From the NCBI GenBank assembly GCA_038373885.1, contig JAWZYV010015814.1, positions 868,001 to 932,000 of the forward strand: 64,000 nt of DNA, read 5' to 3'. Shown here one piece after another: positions 44,812 to 56,170 of the stretch. The notes under the pieces were generated by a model. It saw nothing but the letters and a program-made list of their open reading frames with translations. It was not told where the DNA came from and made no database searches. The DNA comes from Cheiracanthium punctorium (taxonomy: Eukaryota; Arthropoda; Arachnida; Araneae; Cheiracanthiidae). The number at the start of each line of letters is the position of its first letter. Position 1 is the stretch's first letter. A program made the position numbers and the translations under genes.

Positions 44812-45490
44812 GCCCCGAAGTAGATTCAAAGCCCCACCTAGCATTCATCTTGGCTCCTGTAAATGGGACTTTTTTTAACTGAAAGAAGAAATCAAATCAC
44901 TTTTCAATCATAAAAATATCCAAGATTGAAAGTAAAAAGTAGCAATATCTAAAGGAACAACAAGACTGAGAAAGAATAAAAAAAGAAGCCACTTTGCAGA
45001 CTTAAGCTCGTTCCATTTGGTGCTCCAATACAATCGTAACAGCCTATTCAATTCTTCAAGATGGACAGTGAATTTTAATCACCAACTCCGTCCGGGAAAA
45101 AATCGGAACACGTGGAAGAATTCCTCCTTTACGCTTCGCGCTCTTTTTTTCTTTGTTCAATTTCATTTCTATAAAACAGAAAAGGGCGACCCTGACCTTG
45201 CAGAGAATGCTGCTGCTGCCACACACTCTTGCAAAAGTATTAATCATGCCCCAGAAAATTTTTTTTGTTTTGCACGTGCTGTTCTGAACTGGTTCGAGCA
45301 TTTGGGGAGGAAGCGGGACACTCCAACAGTAAGGCCCGAATTGTTGGTTTGGTCTTCTCTCTCTTTCTCCTTTTTGTTCTTATTTTATTTTTATTCATGC
45401 CTCAGAATACCGGCTGTGTTTTTCGAGAAGATTCATCAGAACGAACGGATCTCCGAGCTGTTGTTTTCAGTTGCACTCGCGAAAATGCTG
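44812..45490. other. Unrecognised 161-codon plus frame (45017-45502)
   Basis: This is the longest open frame in the window. The protein has a Phe/Leu-rich stretch (FSFLFLFYFYSCLRIP) encoded by a pyrimidine-rich run and no known motif; its end runs into the B end of the next MITE. The minus strand also has an 81-codon frame. Codon composition does not favour either. Treated as probably non-coding. Confidence 0.2.
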
Positions 45491-45958
45491 TTAACCCTTT
45501 AACGCGGGGTGTCCTCGCCCTGAGGACACAAAACTCTGACGTTTTGACTGTTGTCGGAATCAATTGGATTTCTGTAAAAATACTCGAGGGGTGACACAGT
45601 CACACGAGAATCCTTTACTTTTTGGCACATCATTTCCCGTAAAAAAGGGTCGATTATTCGTGAAATTGTCAGGATTATTTTTAACAGCACCTGGCATCTG
45701 CTGAGAACTATAAGAATACGGTGGAAATACAATTACATTGCTCTACAAGAACAATTGGATAGACTGCCCAATACTGAAAAAAGGAGCAGCCGTTGCCCTC
45801 GCTTGATTTAACTACCAGTAATATGTCGGTCGAGTGAATCGTTCATTGCGTGCCACAGATCTAGAGACCCATTAAGACACAGCTGGCTGTGCGCGCACAG
45901 CCAGCTGTGTCAAAAATGGCCTCTTGCACTGGGAAATGGTTGCGCTTCAAAGGGTTAA
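45491..45958. mobile_element. piggyBac-type foldback MITE (B end / A end)
   Basis: TTAACCCTTTAACGCGGGGTG to GCGCTTCAAAGGGTTAA with TTAA flanks. The arms are shortened: the YY1-like CAAGATGGCGG is altered (AGTAATATGTCGG), but the centre GGCTGTGCGCGCACAGCC is intact. Confidence 0.87.
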
Positions 45959-46069
45959 TGGAATAAGAAAGCGGAAACGAAAAGCAACAAAACCTGGAAA
46001 ATTGAGGATCTTGGTAAAATAAACAACTTGCTGACTCAGCGTACTTCGCAAAATTTTGCTTGTGCTTAG

Positions 46070-46530
46070 TAGAGATGAGACGGGCTCAGCCCGAGCCAGA
46101 GCTCGGGCTCATGAAAAATTTCTCCTTTATTGAACATACTGCTTGAAATAGATTTTAAAAAGTGATTCATGAGGAAAATAAAAGTACTTATAAAAGAAAA
46201 ATAAATAAATAAACAAATAAAAATAGCGGCACGGGCGCCTAGAAGGTGCGTGAAGCTCTTTGGGTATTTTAGAACGGCGGTTTATATTCCTTAATTAGTC
46301 ATGAGATCCGACATTTTTTGATAAAGGACGGATACAAAGAATTAGAAAGTGCATTCGGAGTTTGCAACTATATTTGTCTTTAATTTGCACAAACGGCAAA
46401 ATTTATTGTATTCTATCAATGAAGTAATTGAATTTTTTTTAAATCTTAACTGAAATTTCGGGCTCGGGCTCCGACTTAAATAATATTGCTCGGGCTCGGG
46501 CTTCAAAAAATGAGCCCGAACTCATCTCTA
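46070..46530. mobile_element. hAT-type MITE (GAGCCCG family)
   Basis: TAGAGATGAGACGGGCTC to GAGCCCGAACTCATCTCTA, with perfect 8-bp flanks GTGCTTAG (46062-46069, 46531-46538). Subterminal repeats of CGGGCTCGGGCT at both ends. Relative of 12593-12850. No transposase. Confidence 0.92.
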
Positions 46531-46538
46531 GTGCTTAG

Positions 46539-47333
46539 GTATTAGAAATTTATTACTTTCAATACTCCACGCGGAGTAAATGTATTCATACTCTAGTTCT
46601 TAAGCTTTGTCCTTAAGCAAGCCGGGGGCGCACTTAAAATCTTATGAATAATTGTAGACGCATTTCATACTAATTTCTGAGTTGTTTCTGAGCATTCTAG
46701 CTTCTCTAAAATTATCTGAAAATTTATGGCGTCCCCTTTGATAATCAATGCTCTGAAGTATTCGGTCTTTTCGATTGAGAGTGCGAATTAAGGTGGCAGG
46801 CAGCAAGCTGCATTTACTCGACAGAAGAGGTGTGTGTGTATGTGTGGGGGGGGGATTGGTTCAAAATGATTTTTTCTTTTTTTGGGGGAGCAGATTTTTA
46901 GTTTCGCTCCGGCATCGGCAGTAAAAAGAGTGTTCTATTCACTAGTTTTCTGATATAGGTGTTCTCACGACAATTTTGCTCAATATGTACCGCTGGCAAA
47001 ATGAACTCGGAACACCTTTTTGGATGCTCAGAACTGGAAAACGAGGTCCATTAATTAACAAGGAGATGCAAAATCTTTTTGAATGTTCAGGACTAGAAAA
47101 AGATGCCCATCTTTTAGAGTTGTATTGGGATGCTAGGAATCTTAATGGATTGATAAAGGATGTTTCCACCTATCCAACATTTGGTTCTATGGACTGTTGG
47201 GGAAGTTGAAGTTGACTTGTTGCTTCTTAATGCTCTCTGTCTCCTTCATGTCGCATCTAGTTTGCCTTTCCGTCTGAACATAAGCGTAAAGTTTTCAAAA
47301 TTATTGGGGGGGGCGGGCCCCACAATCACATGT
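46539..47333. other. DNA with a short internal duplication; unrecognised frame
   Basis: At 47016-47112, CTTTTTGGATGCTCAGAACT and CTTTTTGAATGTTCAGGACT recur about 62 bp apart in one 77-codon plus frame (46976-47209). The resulting protein repeat (WMLRTGKRGP / FECSGLEKDA) is not a family I know. The rest, including a G-run near 46846, shows no gene. Confidence 0.35.
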
Positions 47334-47341
47334 ATTCACGT

Positions 47342-47504
47342 CAGTGGCGTAGCCAAGGGGATCTTAGGGGGGTCAACCCCCCCATGAGGAATTTTTTTCC
47401 ATACAAAATGTATATTCTTCACTCCCTTATCATACACTCGTATACATATATGTGAGTTGCAGAAGTCGTAACTCCCCCATGAAAAATTTCTGGCTACGCC
47501 ACGG
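47342..47504. mobile_element. hAT-type MITE, family A
   Basis: CAGTGGCGTAGCCAAGG to TGGCTACGCCACGG, perfect 8-bp flanks ATTCACGT (47334-47341, 47505-47512). The interior has ATGAGGAATTTTTTTCCATA and TACATATATGTGAGTTG. Confidence 0.92.
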
Positions 47505-47512
47505 ATTCACGT

Positions 47513-48530
47513 ACATATAACTTAGTAATAGCTGCCAACTACCATGGAATATATATAACCACTTTTTCTACATGATTTTTCGGCTTAAAATATAGCAAAA
47601 TTTTTGTGCTGCGCGCGCGAGCTGGTTGCTATTTAAAAAAAATAATTAAAAAATATACTGTTTACAAAAAATGGTTAATTATATTCCGTAGTAGTTGGCA
47701 GCTATGACTTACTATATATAAGTGTCAATTATTGGAGGCGCTCGAGCTCTATGGGTCTATAAAATTCTACACCTATGTAAGGTAAGTATCCATGTTAGTA
47801 TCTTACTACCATGTTATAAGTTAAAAATAGAAGCAGTGTAAAAAATCCAAAGGAGGAAAAAAAAAACATTTTCGATGAGATAGTGCATTTTAGACACATC
47901 TGAACTTTTCTTTATTTCATACTTTACATTGCATAATCTGATTTTAATGAACCAGAGCCTGGTGAGGGCAGCTTCTAGTAACATTGTGTGTTACGTGGCG
48001 TCACAATGAATACTAAATCATGATTGAAATCAAAAGAAGAAAATTTTTAAAAGTCCAAGTAAAGGTTTTTTTAAACGTTTGTAAATGACGTGAAATACTT
48101 TTTTTTATGTTAGTATAAATTAATTTTCTGTATTGAGTGGTAAATTATTGGGTGGGCTCAGCCCCTATTCACAATTTATTGGGGGGGCTCGAGCCCCACG
48201 GGCCCATATAACTCTACGCCTATGCGTCTGAATATAATTATCCTACGATCTTTATCCGCAAAACGGATTAATTTGCAACAAAGCTACATGCCACAACGAT
48301 TCTTCAGTTTCGTTCTGATTTAAAGCCCTCGTTAATATTTAGACAGACAATTTCAGATCATTGCCCTATCAGTCGAAAATCTATTGAAGAAATGCCGACA
48401 GAACCCCGTTACGCAGTGATTTGATCTGGCGGTATTCAGTGTGCGCATGTCGCAATTCTACTCCCCTCCCCCAACCCACTGTCTTCTTTCTTTATTATTA
48501 TTATTATTATTTTTTTTTTTAAATCGGGAT
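47513..48530. other. A+T-rich DNA without recognised gene
   Basis: Two similar phrases, GGCGCTCGAGCTCTATGGG (about 47737) and GGGCTCGAGCCCCACGGG (about 48185), suggest an old repeat. (TTA)n and T-run at 48492-48520 lead into the peptide frame. Confidence 0.4.
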
Positions 48531-48545
48531 TCAGGTAGCAGAGAG

Positions 48546-48722
48546 ATGCTATCACATGCCTGCGTTATTGTGTTTGGGATCGCATTGTCTGCTTGCTCGC
48601 ACAGAATTGAAAAGCCCAACGACTATTCACTGCCGAAAAAGCAGCAGATCGGGCGGCGCGATAAGCCCGTGACGGGATGCAGTTGCAACATTTTGGAAAA
48701 TATTTTGACACTGTGTGGATGA
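48546..48722 (+). CDS. Small secreted peptide precursor (candidate)
   Basis: ATG at 48546 opens 58 codons to a TGA. The product starts with a convincing signal peptide, MLSHACVIVFGIALSACS, then IEKPNDYSLPKK, QQIGRRDKPVTG and a C-terminal CSCNILENILTLCG. KK and RR are dibasic sites of the kind cleaved in neuropeptide and hormone precursors, and the cysteines after RR could close a loop. The codons (CAGATCGGGCGGCGCGATAA) are far richer in G+C than the surroundings, and a pyrimidine run ending ATTCAG/GTAGC 11 bp upstream could be a splice acceptor, making this the first coding exon. A longer frame starts at 48441 but its added part is poly-Leu/Phe from a simple repeat. I do not recognise the family. 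The CSC.L...ILTL pattern loosely recalls orexin but the likeness is too short to rely on. Chance is possible. Confidence 0.45.
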   Translation: MLSHACVIVFGIALSACSHRIEKPNDYSLPKKQQIGRRDKPVTGCSCNILENILTLCG

Positions 48723-48830
48723 GGATTCGTGGAAAAGTTTGCCAGATTCATTTATTTATTCTCAAGCGTCCTTTTTGGTATTTTATATGCCTATATCCTC
48801 TGAAAGCACAAGCATTATCATATCTGAGTA

Positions 48831-48885
48831 CAGGGGCGTAGCCAGAAATTTTTCATGGGGGGGGGGGTTACGACTACTACAACTC

Positions 48886-48917
<32 letters not shown>

Positions 48918-49501
48918 TGTAATGTATAAAAAGGTAATTTGGGTTTTACTAGTTTGGATATTGTTCAAGCGGGTACTTTCACTGTAAGTTTTACTTTCCT
49001 GTCATACTTGCCACGCGCGCTCTGGAGCTATGTTTTATTTATTTTGTTATTTGTCAAAGATCAGGCCGTCGATCCTGAGTTCTTTAGATGTACACGTGTC
49101 CCCACGCCCTTGTGTCCCCGGATGCCGGTCATGTTGGTAAATGTGTGTGGTTCGATCAGAGATAAGAGAGAGGAGGAGTTGTGTCTTCGCAGACCACGTG
49201 GGGTGGTAAGCGTAAATACTCCCGCACATCGAAAATCGGGGGACTTCTGCCACTGGAACTGCTTAGTGAGTCCACGCTGATTCTTGTACCCGTCTCCCCT
49301 CCCCTCTTCTCATTCTAAATTGTAACTTAAATGTAATGTTCAATAAACTATATTACCTGCCTTAAGTCTGAAACTTTACTTGAAATATCTGACATCTCAA
49401 ATATATATACGTGTGTGTGATAATGTACATTTTGCATGGCAAAAAATTCCTCATGGGGGGTTATGACCCCCCTAACCCCACCCCCCTTGGCTACGCCCCT
49501 G
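48831..49501. mobile_element. hAT-type MITE, family A (reverse), split by an LTR
   Basis: CAGGGGCGTAGCCAGAAA to CCTTGGCTACGCCCCTG; flanks TCTGAGTA and ACTGAGTA match at 7 of 8. The interior matches family A in reverse but is interrupted at its TA-rich core by the solo LTR 48918-49399. Confidence 0.9.
48918..49399 (+). mobile_element. Solo LTR, copy 2, inside a MITE
   Basis: TGTAATGTATAAAAAGG to CTGACATCTCA, about 482 bp, highly similar along its whole length to copies at 31520 and 52679. It lies in the TA-rich core of the family A MITE (TATATA on both sides), so it inserted after the MITE. Confidence 0.85.
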
Positions 49502-49509
49502 ACTGAGTA

Positions 49510-50133
49510 TGAATATTTAATGTGGTTTGCTTAGGTATGATAGCGCACATGGCAGACAACAAAACAGAGTTCAGTAACGACACCTATCATTTTGTATGGT
49601 CATTCTTAAAATTTCTTTGGAGAATTCATTTGTATTGGTCATTGTCGCGAGATCTCATACACTTAGGTTCTACGGCCAGTGATTAAAAATAAATATTTTA
49701 GTGTCTTACTGACTTTAACCTCATCGCTTCTATCGGTGTAATGATGCAATTGCAGCGATCTTCATTTTGTATCCATGTGCCGGTCTAGGCTCTGCGCCAT
49801 CCGTCATAGGTCTTTGAATGTTCCTGTTGTGGGCCTGCCTTTGAGCGAGAACGTAAGCGCCTTCAAACGGCAATAAATGGACCTACAGAGTTCAGAGGGC
49901 CAGGGCTCGGAAAAAATTAAGGGCACCATTATTATTGTTGTTGATATTATACGGATTTTAAAAACGCCAGTCTGTATATGTGTGCAATTCTTGTTCAAAC
50001 ACTGAATCTGATGCAGCTACCAAAAAATAGTTTAATCGGCTTTTAAAAAAAGCCCAAATACTTTAACTATAATAATAATAATAATAATAATAAATGGCCA
50101 AGTCCCGTTATCTCAAAAATAAGATACTAACAA
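49510..50133. other. DNA without recognised gene
   Basis: (TAA)n near 50070. A 64-codon minus frame (49804-49998) has no motif. Confidence 0.45.
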
Positions 50134-50448
50134 TTAACCCTAAAATGCATAGCGATGCATATATGCATCGTATTTTTCAGTGCCGCATTAGAGTAGAAGC
50201 CAAATTTCTTACGTCAGTTTCATATATAAAATATAGTTTTTTTAAATAATAAATGATTCCTATGGATCCATTCATGTGGAATGGTTTATATGATTCATAT
50301 CGTGAGTAATAAAAGTTTCACATAATTCTTTCAAACTGTTTGACCTTGGAGAAATGAATTAGTTATTCATAAAACTGATATAAGAAATTCAACTTATACT
50401 CGTGGCTATCGTGCGAACGAGAAAAAAATTCATGCATTTAAGGGTTAA
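50134..50448. mobile_element. piggyBac-like MITE, ATGCAT ends
   Basis: TTAACCCTAAAATGCAT to ATGCATTTAAGGGTTAA, TTAA at both sides, about 315 bp. The subterminal GCGATGCATATATGCATCG is itself a palindrome. The interior (TATACTCGTGGCTATC, GTTATTCATAAAACTG) recurs at 63649-63896 in reverse. Confidence 0.85.
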
Positions 50449-51358
50449 AGTAAAATCTCGAAATTCGTCTGTTTAAAAAATAAAAATTGAATAAATTATC
50501 ACACAGTTTCTATCTAGTTCATTAATAATAGTAATAACAAAGCCTAAAACTACTTTTGATGAAAATTGTCCCCCAATCATCCAAGTGCCTTTTTAAACAA
50601 AAATTTGAATTTCCCTAGCTCCCGGCGACTTGGGGGGAAAAGGAGAGGTGTTCAACCAGATACAGAGTTACATCCTATGTTTGCCAGTCGAAGTACGGTT
50701 TACTAGAAGGGAAGGAAGGAAGGAAGGAGAAGAAAAGAAAAAATATTTAAAGATTAAAAAAACAAAAACAAAACTAAGTACCATTCTTAAAAAAATAACT
50801 GTGGTGTAATGTCCAGTACGTATTATCAACTTTCTAAAATAATCTGTTCATAAGTAATTTCTCATCAGACTTACAAAGTGATTTTGTGATGATATAGAAA
50901 TAAGTTTTGGGACTGGATTTTGTGATGATAAAAGAAATAAGTTTTGGGAGGAAAATTAAGTTTGTCAAAGCATAAAAAAGGGAGCAATCGACAAAAAACG
51001 GACAGAACATTATTTTAAAAATCTATTTTCTTTATTAAAGAATGGCTGTCTTCGTGATGTAATCACTGTGTCGAATTCGATCCGGATCTGACGAACAGCT
51101 TAGACATCTTTTGTGAACATACACAGTGGGGGGGGGGGGGGGGGACGGTCCGTCCAGGGAGCCGACTGGTAGGAGGCCCCCAAATAGATACGAAATTTTA
51201 AATTGCAGTTTCAAAAAATTGTTTAGAAGAATGTTAATGTTTAAGATTATACCGAAATCTCAAGAGACGAATCCGAAGGGGGAGTGTCTTCCCCTCCCAA
51301 CGAAATATTAAACGTAAAACCTGTCTTAAATGGGCCCAGCGCTAAGCTGAAAGCTCCT
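50449..51358. other. DNA without recognised gene
   Basis: GGAAGGAAGGAAGG short repeat near 50710, a two-copy duplication of GATTTTGTGATGATA at about 50880-50945, and an 18-base G-run near 51127. Nothing coding. Confidence 0.5.
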
Positions 51359-51826
51359 TTAACCCTTTAACGCGCGGTGTCCTCGCCGTGAGGACACCAA
51401 ACTCTGACGTTTTGACTGTTGCCAGTCATGAAGAATAGATTTGATTTCTATAAAAATAGTTGCGGGTGACGTAGCTCCACGAGAATCCTTTACTTTTTAG
51501 CACGTCATTTCCCGTAAAAAAAGGGTCACGATTATTTTTAGCAGCACTGACATCTGCTGAAAAATAGAAGAATGCAAGAACAGCCGGATCGATTGCCCAA
51601 TGCTGAAAAACGGGTAGCCGTTGCCATCGCTCGACTTAACTACCAACAAGATGGCGGACGATCGAAACGTTCATCGCGTGCCAGCTGTCGTCAAAAAAGA
51701 GTCTCTAGATCTGTGGCACGCGATGAACGTTTCGATCGTCCGCCATCTTGTTGGTAGTTAAGTCGAGCGATGGCAACGGCTACCCGTTTTTCAGCATTGG
51801 GAAAGGGTTGCGCCTCAAAGGGTTAA
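51359..51826. mobile_element. piggyBac-type foldback MITE (B end / A end)
   Basis: TTAACCCTTTAACGCGCGGTG to GCGCCTCAAAGGGTTAA, TTAA at both sides. Both arms carry the YY1-like AAGATGGCGGACGATCG and mirror each other; the centre is shortened to GTGCCAGCTGTCGTC. Confidence 0.92.
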
Positions 51827-51905
51827 GTCAAACCTGTTTTGGTCAAGTCATGCTTACGACTTTATGCACATAAAAATTTTGTAGCATCAGCTGTAATATT
51901 GTGAT

Positions 51906-52049
51906 CAGGGGCGTAGCCAGGGGGGGGGGGATATCGGGATATATCCCTCACCCGAAATTTTGGATTAGTGATGAAATTCAGTCTATTTATACACATATAA
52001 GTTCATATCCCCCCCCCCCCCCCGAAAAATTTTCCTGGCTACGCGCCTG
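51906..52049. mobile_element. hAT-type MITE, family B
   Basis: CAGGGGCGTAGCCAGG to CCTGGCTACGCGCCTG with perfect 8-bp flanks ATTGTGAT (51898-51905, 52050-52057). Matches 16139-16315 in the same orientation. Confidence 0.92.
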
Positions 52050-52176
52050 ATTGTGATTATAACTCAATTTTACTTTTTACCGCCTCGAGGGCAATAAAAA
52101 TGAAGTTCCTTTTGCCTATTACAGCTATTTCAAGCGATAATGATCCATAAAATTTGAAAATATTATGTTTGATATA

Positions 52177-52580
52177 CAAAGCCCGACTAATGCAACATGA
52201 GAAAATTTGGCGGACATTTTTCATAGAGGCTCCAGTCATACCAATATCTTTTTATGTCCAGGGCCCGATCATGAGCATCAGAGGCCCCGGGTATTGATGA
52301 ATTTGGGGTACCCATCTATAAAATTTGTTTTCTTTTTCATAAAATTTTGCCATATAAAAGAATATTTCAGAACAACATTTGAAACTGGGGGCCCTGGGCA
52401 AAGTCCCGATTTGCCCATGCGATAATAAGGGTCTGATACTGTTATACATGCAACATACGGTATGTAAACAGATCCTGATGACCGCAGGGGCAAACTAGGC
52501 CTCAGCCTTGGACCCCGCAGCTTTCAGGAACCCCAAAAAATGCTAAACCGAGGTGCTCCGAATGGCTTAGTCGGGCCCTG
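52177..52580. mobile_element. Composite hAT-like element, GCCCGACTAA ends
   Basis: CAAAGCCCGACTAATGC at the left is mirrored by GGCTTAGTCGGGCCCTG at the right. The interior contains further G/C-rich patches (GAGGCCCCGGG, GGGGGCCCTGGGC, CAGGGGCAAACTAGGC) that look like ends of other elements. No clear 8-bp duplication. Confidence 0.5.
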
Positions 52581-52600
52581 TATGTAAATTATTATTTGCA

Positions 52601-52603
<3 letters not shown>

Positions 52604-52678
<75 letters not shown>
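52604..52678. repeat. (TA)n microsatellite, about 75 bp
   Basis: Long TA run immediately next to the third solo LTR. Confidence 0.95.
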
Positions 52679-52679
<1 letters not shown>

Positions 52680-53156
52680 GAGACGTCAGATATTTCAGTA
52701 AAGTTCCAGAGTTAAGGCAGCTAAAACGGTTTATTAAACATTATCTTTAAGTTACAATATAGAGTGAGAAGAGGAGAGGGGAGACGGGTACAAAAATCAG
52801 CTTGGACTCATTAAGCAGTTCCAGTGGCAGAAGTCTCTTGAATTTCGAGGTGCGGGTGTATTTACGTTCATCATACCACGTGGGTTGGTAAGACATAACT
52901 CCGCCTCTCTCTTATCTCTAATCGAATTACATACATTTATGAACATGACCTACATCCGGGATTACAAAGGCGTGGGGACACGTGTACACTCTAAAGAACT
53001 CAGAATCGACGGCCTGATGTCTAGCAATTAACTAAAGAATTAAAACATAGCTCCAGAGCGCGCGTGGCAAGTATGACAGAAAAGCAAAACTTACAGTGAA
53101 AGTACCGCTTGAACAATACCTAAACTAGTAAAACCCAAATTACCTTTTTATACATT

Positions 53157-53159
<3 letters not shown>
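52679..53159 (-). mobile_element. Solo LTR, copy 3 (reverse)
   Basis: On the minus strand it runs from TGTAATGTATAAAAAGG to CTGACGTCTCA, about 481 bp. (TA)n lies on one side and (CA)n then (TA)n on the other, so the target was again a dinucleotide repeat. Confidence 0.85.
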
Positions 53160-53188
<29 letters not shown>

Positions 53189-53949
53189 TTATTTATTTAT
53201 AATCAATACGTTGAGAACTTATTATCAGACCTGACACAGATTTTCCCGGACTTATTTTCAGTCATGAATATTAGTTTTAAAGCGCGATTTTTGGTTAAAA
53301 AATGCAATCTTTAAAAGGGGGGCTTTAAACTCGAAGATCGCCTCGGGCCGCCTTTGAACATACATACACAGCTCGACGGACACCAAAGCTCTTATATATA
53401 TAATATGTATAAACATGTAGATAGATAGATTTACATCCAAATTTTTCAGCTTAAAAATTTTATAAAGCAAAATTGCACACTACACTTTCCTTTCGTTTAC
53501 TTAATCCCTTCGCAAACCCACCTGTCATTACATCATTTAAAATCTGAACAGTCTTAAAGTGAGCATTAGTGGTTGTTTAAAAACCACATCCAGGTCATTG
53601 TACTGATTTTGCGGTTTTCTCTCCAAGGACGGGCAGATGGAAGCCTTTTTGGCATAAAAGTACATACTTAACACTGTAACCACATGTTAAGACACCTCTC
53701 TTTGAGCACGTGCCGATTAATTTTGCCGCGGGCCTACAAAACTTAAAAGCTCCCTCTTTTCTAAGGATTGTTTCTTTTCTTTTCTTTGTTTTTTTCTTTT
53801 AAATCAGCGTACCCCAGACTTGTCTAGATAGGGTTTTATGCGACTTGCGAAATTCTATCAAATCGATAACATTTCATATACTGCATTTTTTTTTTTTTTT
53901 AAACTGATAATGATAAGATGAATCATTTCATGTAGTAATGTATAAACAC
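53160..53949. other. DNA without recognised gene
   Basis: (CA)n/(TA)n at 53160-53190, a T-run near 53887, otherwise unique A+T-rich sequence. Confidence 0.5.
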
Positions 53950-54038
53950 AATAGTGAAACCTGCGTGACGTAAATGAAATATCGTTATAGACACTTTATC
54001 GTTGTAGACAGGCTGAGCTTTTACTTATTATTTGAGCC

Positions 54039-54494
54039 TTAACCCTTTGAGGCGCAACCCTTTTCCAATGCTGTAAAAAAGGGCAGCCGTTGCCATCGCT
54101 CGACTTAACTACCGACAGCTGGTTGTGCGGCACAGCCAGCTGTCGTCAAAAAAGGGTCTCTAGATCTGCGGCATGCGATGAACGTTTCGATCGTCCGCCA
54201 TCTTGCTGGTCGTTAAGACGAGCGATGGCAACGGCTGCCCTTTTTTTCAGCATTGGGCAATCTACCGAGCTGTTCTCGCATTCTTGCATTTTTCAGCAGA
54301 TGTCAGTGCCGTTAAAAAGAATCGTGACCATTTTTTTACGGGAAATGACGTGCTAAAAAGTAAAGGATTCTCGTGGAGCTCTGTCACCCACAACTATTTT
54401 TATAGAAATCCAATCTATTCTTCGTGACTGGCAACAGTCAAAACGTCAGAGTTGGGTGTTCCCAGAGCGGGAACACTGCGCGTTAAAGGGTTAA
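54039..54494. mobile_element. piggyBac-type foldback MITE (A end / B end)
   Basis: TTAACCCTTTGAGGCGCAAC to TGCGCGTTAAAGGGTTAA, TTAA at both sides. The left arm is shortened (CTTAACTACCGACAGCTGG), deleting the left YY1-like site; the right arm is complete. Confidence 0.92.
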
Positions 54495-54988
54495 AGATGT
54501 TTCCTATTTATGAAAATAAGATAAAACACATTTCCGGAGCAGAAATAACACTTCAGTCATCAACGGGCACAATTTGTGAAATGGCTTTCAAGAAGCTCGG
54601 GTGTTGAACCTATTGTACAGAAGTGAAGCTCAACACATTTGTACGTAATATATTAATTATCTTCCTTTGATTTTGAATTTAATGTTGTAGTTTCTTTAAC
54701 GATTTAATAAGGTGTGGCAATTTTAGATACAATTTTACTAACGGTATACATGAAAATATGTATAAAAGGTGCAACAGTTTATTTCTTTTTAAAATTACAA
54801 AAAAAAGTAACTTTTCTACAAACGCCAATGTTTTCATAAAAGTTTTCGTAAGTGTTAAAATTATCGTTACAGACAGGTATTTATAAACAGTGAATATCAC
54901 TGTAAACAGGTTCAATGCATAATGAGTAAATAGGAATTTTGTCGGGAAAGAAATTATTGTTTTAAGCAGGTTTATTGTTATAGACAGT

Positions 54989-55146
54989 ATGGGCGCCGGC
55001 AGCATAGGGCAAGGGGAGCAATGCCAACCCTGGATTTTTGTATGCAATGTTTTCCCTTGCTTTTTGCTCTTTCCAACATGGTAATCATACGCTGAAGTAG
55101 TCTTTTCCCCCCTCCCCCCTGAGAAGTATTCTGCTGGCGCCCATGG
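54989..55146. mobile_element. hAT-type MITE, GGGCGCCGGCAG family
   Basis: ATGGGCGCCGGCAGCATAG to CTGCTGGCGCCCATGG, with 8-bp flanks TAGACAGT on both sides (54981-54988, 55147-55154). The second copy is at 61079-61251. Confidence 0.88.
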
Positions 55147-55177
55147 TAGACAGTATCCTTATACACAGGTTTCACTG

Positions 55178-56170
55178 CTGTATAGCTTAGAACAAGTGAA
55201 AACCACTACAAATCAAGATTAATGTGAACCTATACATTTCTAGCTCCCTTCCATAAGCAAATGTATTTTCTTTTAAAAATATTTTTCTTTTTCAGTTCAT
55301 ATCAGAATACTGATAAAAAAAAAAAGCCAATTAAAATTATTTTAATGTTGCGCGATGCACATAAAATAAAAGATGAAACTTCAGATTTATTTCGATAATT
55401 AAATCATATATTTTGCATAATTGTAGACATATTAATTTAAATTTAAAAAATATGCATTCATAAATACTGGTGCTAAAGATAAACAAATAACTTTGTACAA
55501 GACGAATAAAAGAGATAAAAGCCCTTCCCCTTTATCTATTTCTTTGTGCGTGTTTGTGTTGTTTATGTTGCTGTGTTTAAAAAGTGCTTTATCGAATTAT
55601 GAATCTATTGAAGACATTCATTAGTTGACTTTAATTAATTTATTTAAATACAGTGACCTCTAAATTATACGACTTTCAGGTCAACAGAAAAACGTCGTTT
55701 AACTGAGAGACCGTCTTATTATACAAAGTTTAAAAATTTTTATATGCATTAATTATTTTACAATTTTATTTATTAAAAGTCTGAAAATCAGAAATTAAAT
55801 AATTTAAAGAGTTAATAATATAAAATACACAAAGTTGTAGTTTACTTATCACTATATTTATTTTAAAGATCTACCTTTCAGATTTAAAAAAAGAAAAAAG
55901 AAAGAAAGAAAGAAAAGGAGAAGACGACGAAGAAGAAGTGATGTTAGTTTGCTTCTGTAGTCGACGAAAATGCTTTGCTTTTTCTAAGTCTGATAAAGTT
56001 TTGAAGCTATTTTGGGAATAACCATTTTGATAAATATGCACATGCAAACCATCCATAGATTTAATCGTTAATAACACAGGAATTTAAATATAAGAAATGT
56101 CATTCATCCCTGATTATACACTTTAACAGTAGTGAAAAGATGAAGGTTGGAAAAAGTGCTTGATTTGTAC
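55178..56170. other. A+T-rich DNA without recognised gene
   Basis: (GAAA)n near 55890. Nothing else is seen. Confidence 0.55.

Larger units (their letters stand above)
53950..55177. mobile_element. pogo/Tigger-like element with two nested MITEs
   Basis: Left end TAGTGAAACCTGCGTGACG; right end read inward CAGTGAAACCTGTGTATAAGG. Subterminal sequence on both sides has GTTATAGACA-type phrases usual in pogo-related elements. A piggyBac-type MITE (54039-54494) and a hAT-type MITE (54989-55146) are inserted in it. What remains is about 610 bp with a 122-codon minus frame that shows no transposase motif. Confidence 0.6.

Noticed and set aside
45017..45502. Longest open frame, 161 codons, as a gene
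   Set aside because: No recognisable motif, Phe/Leu stretch from a pyrimidine run, ends in a MITE, opposite strand also open.
48441..48545. Upstream start for the peptide frame
   Set aside because: The added N-terminus is poly-Leu/Phe encoded by TTA and T repeats and would bury the signal peptide.
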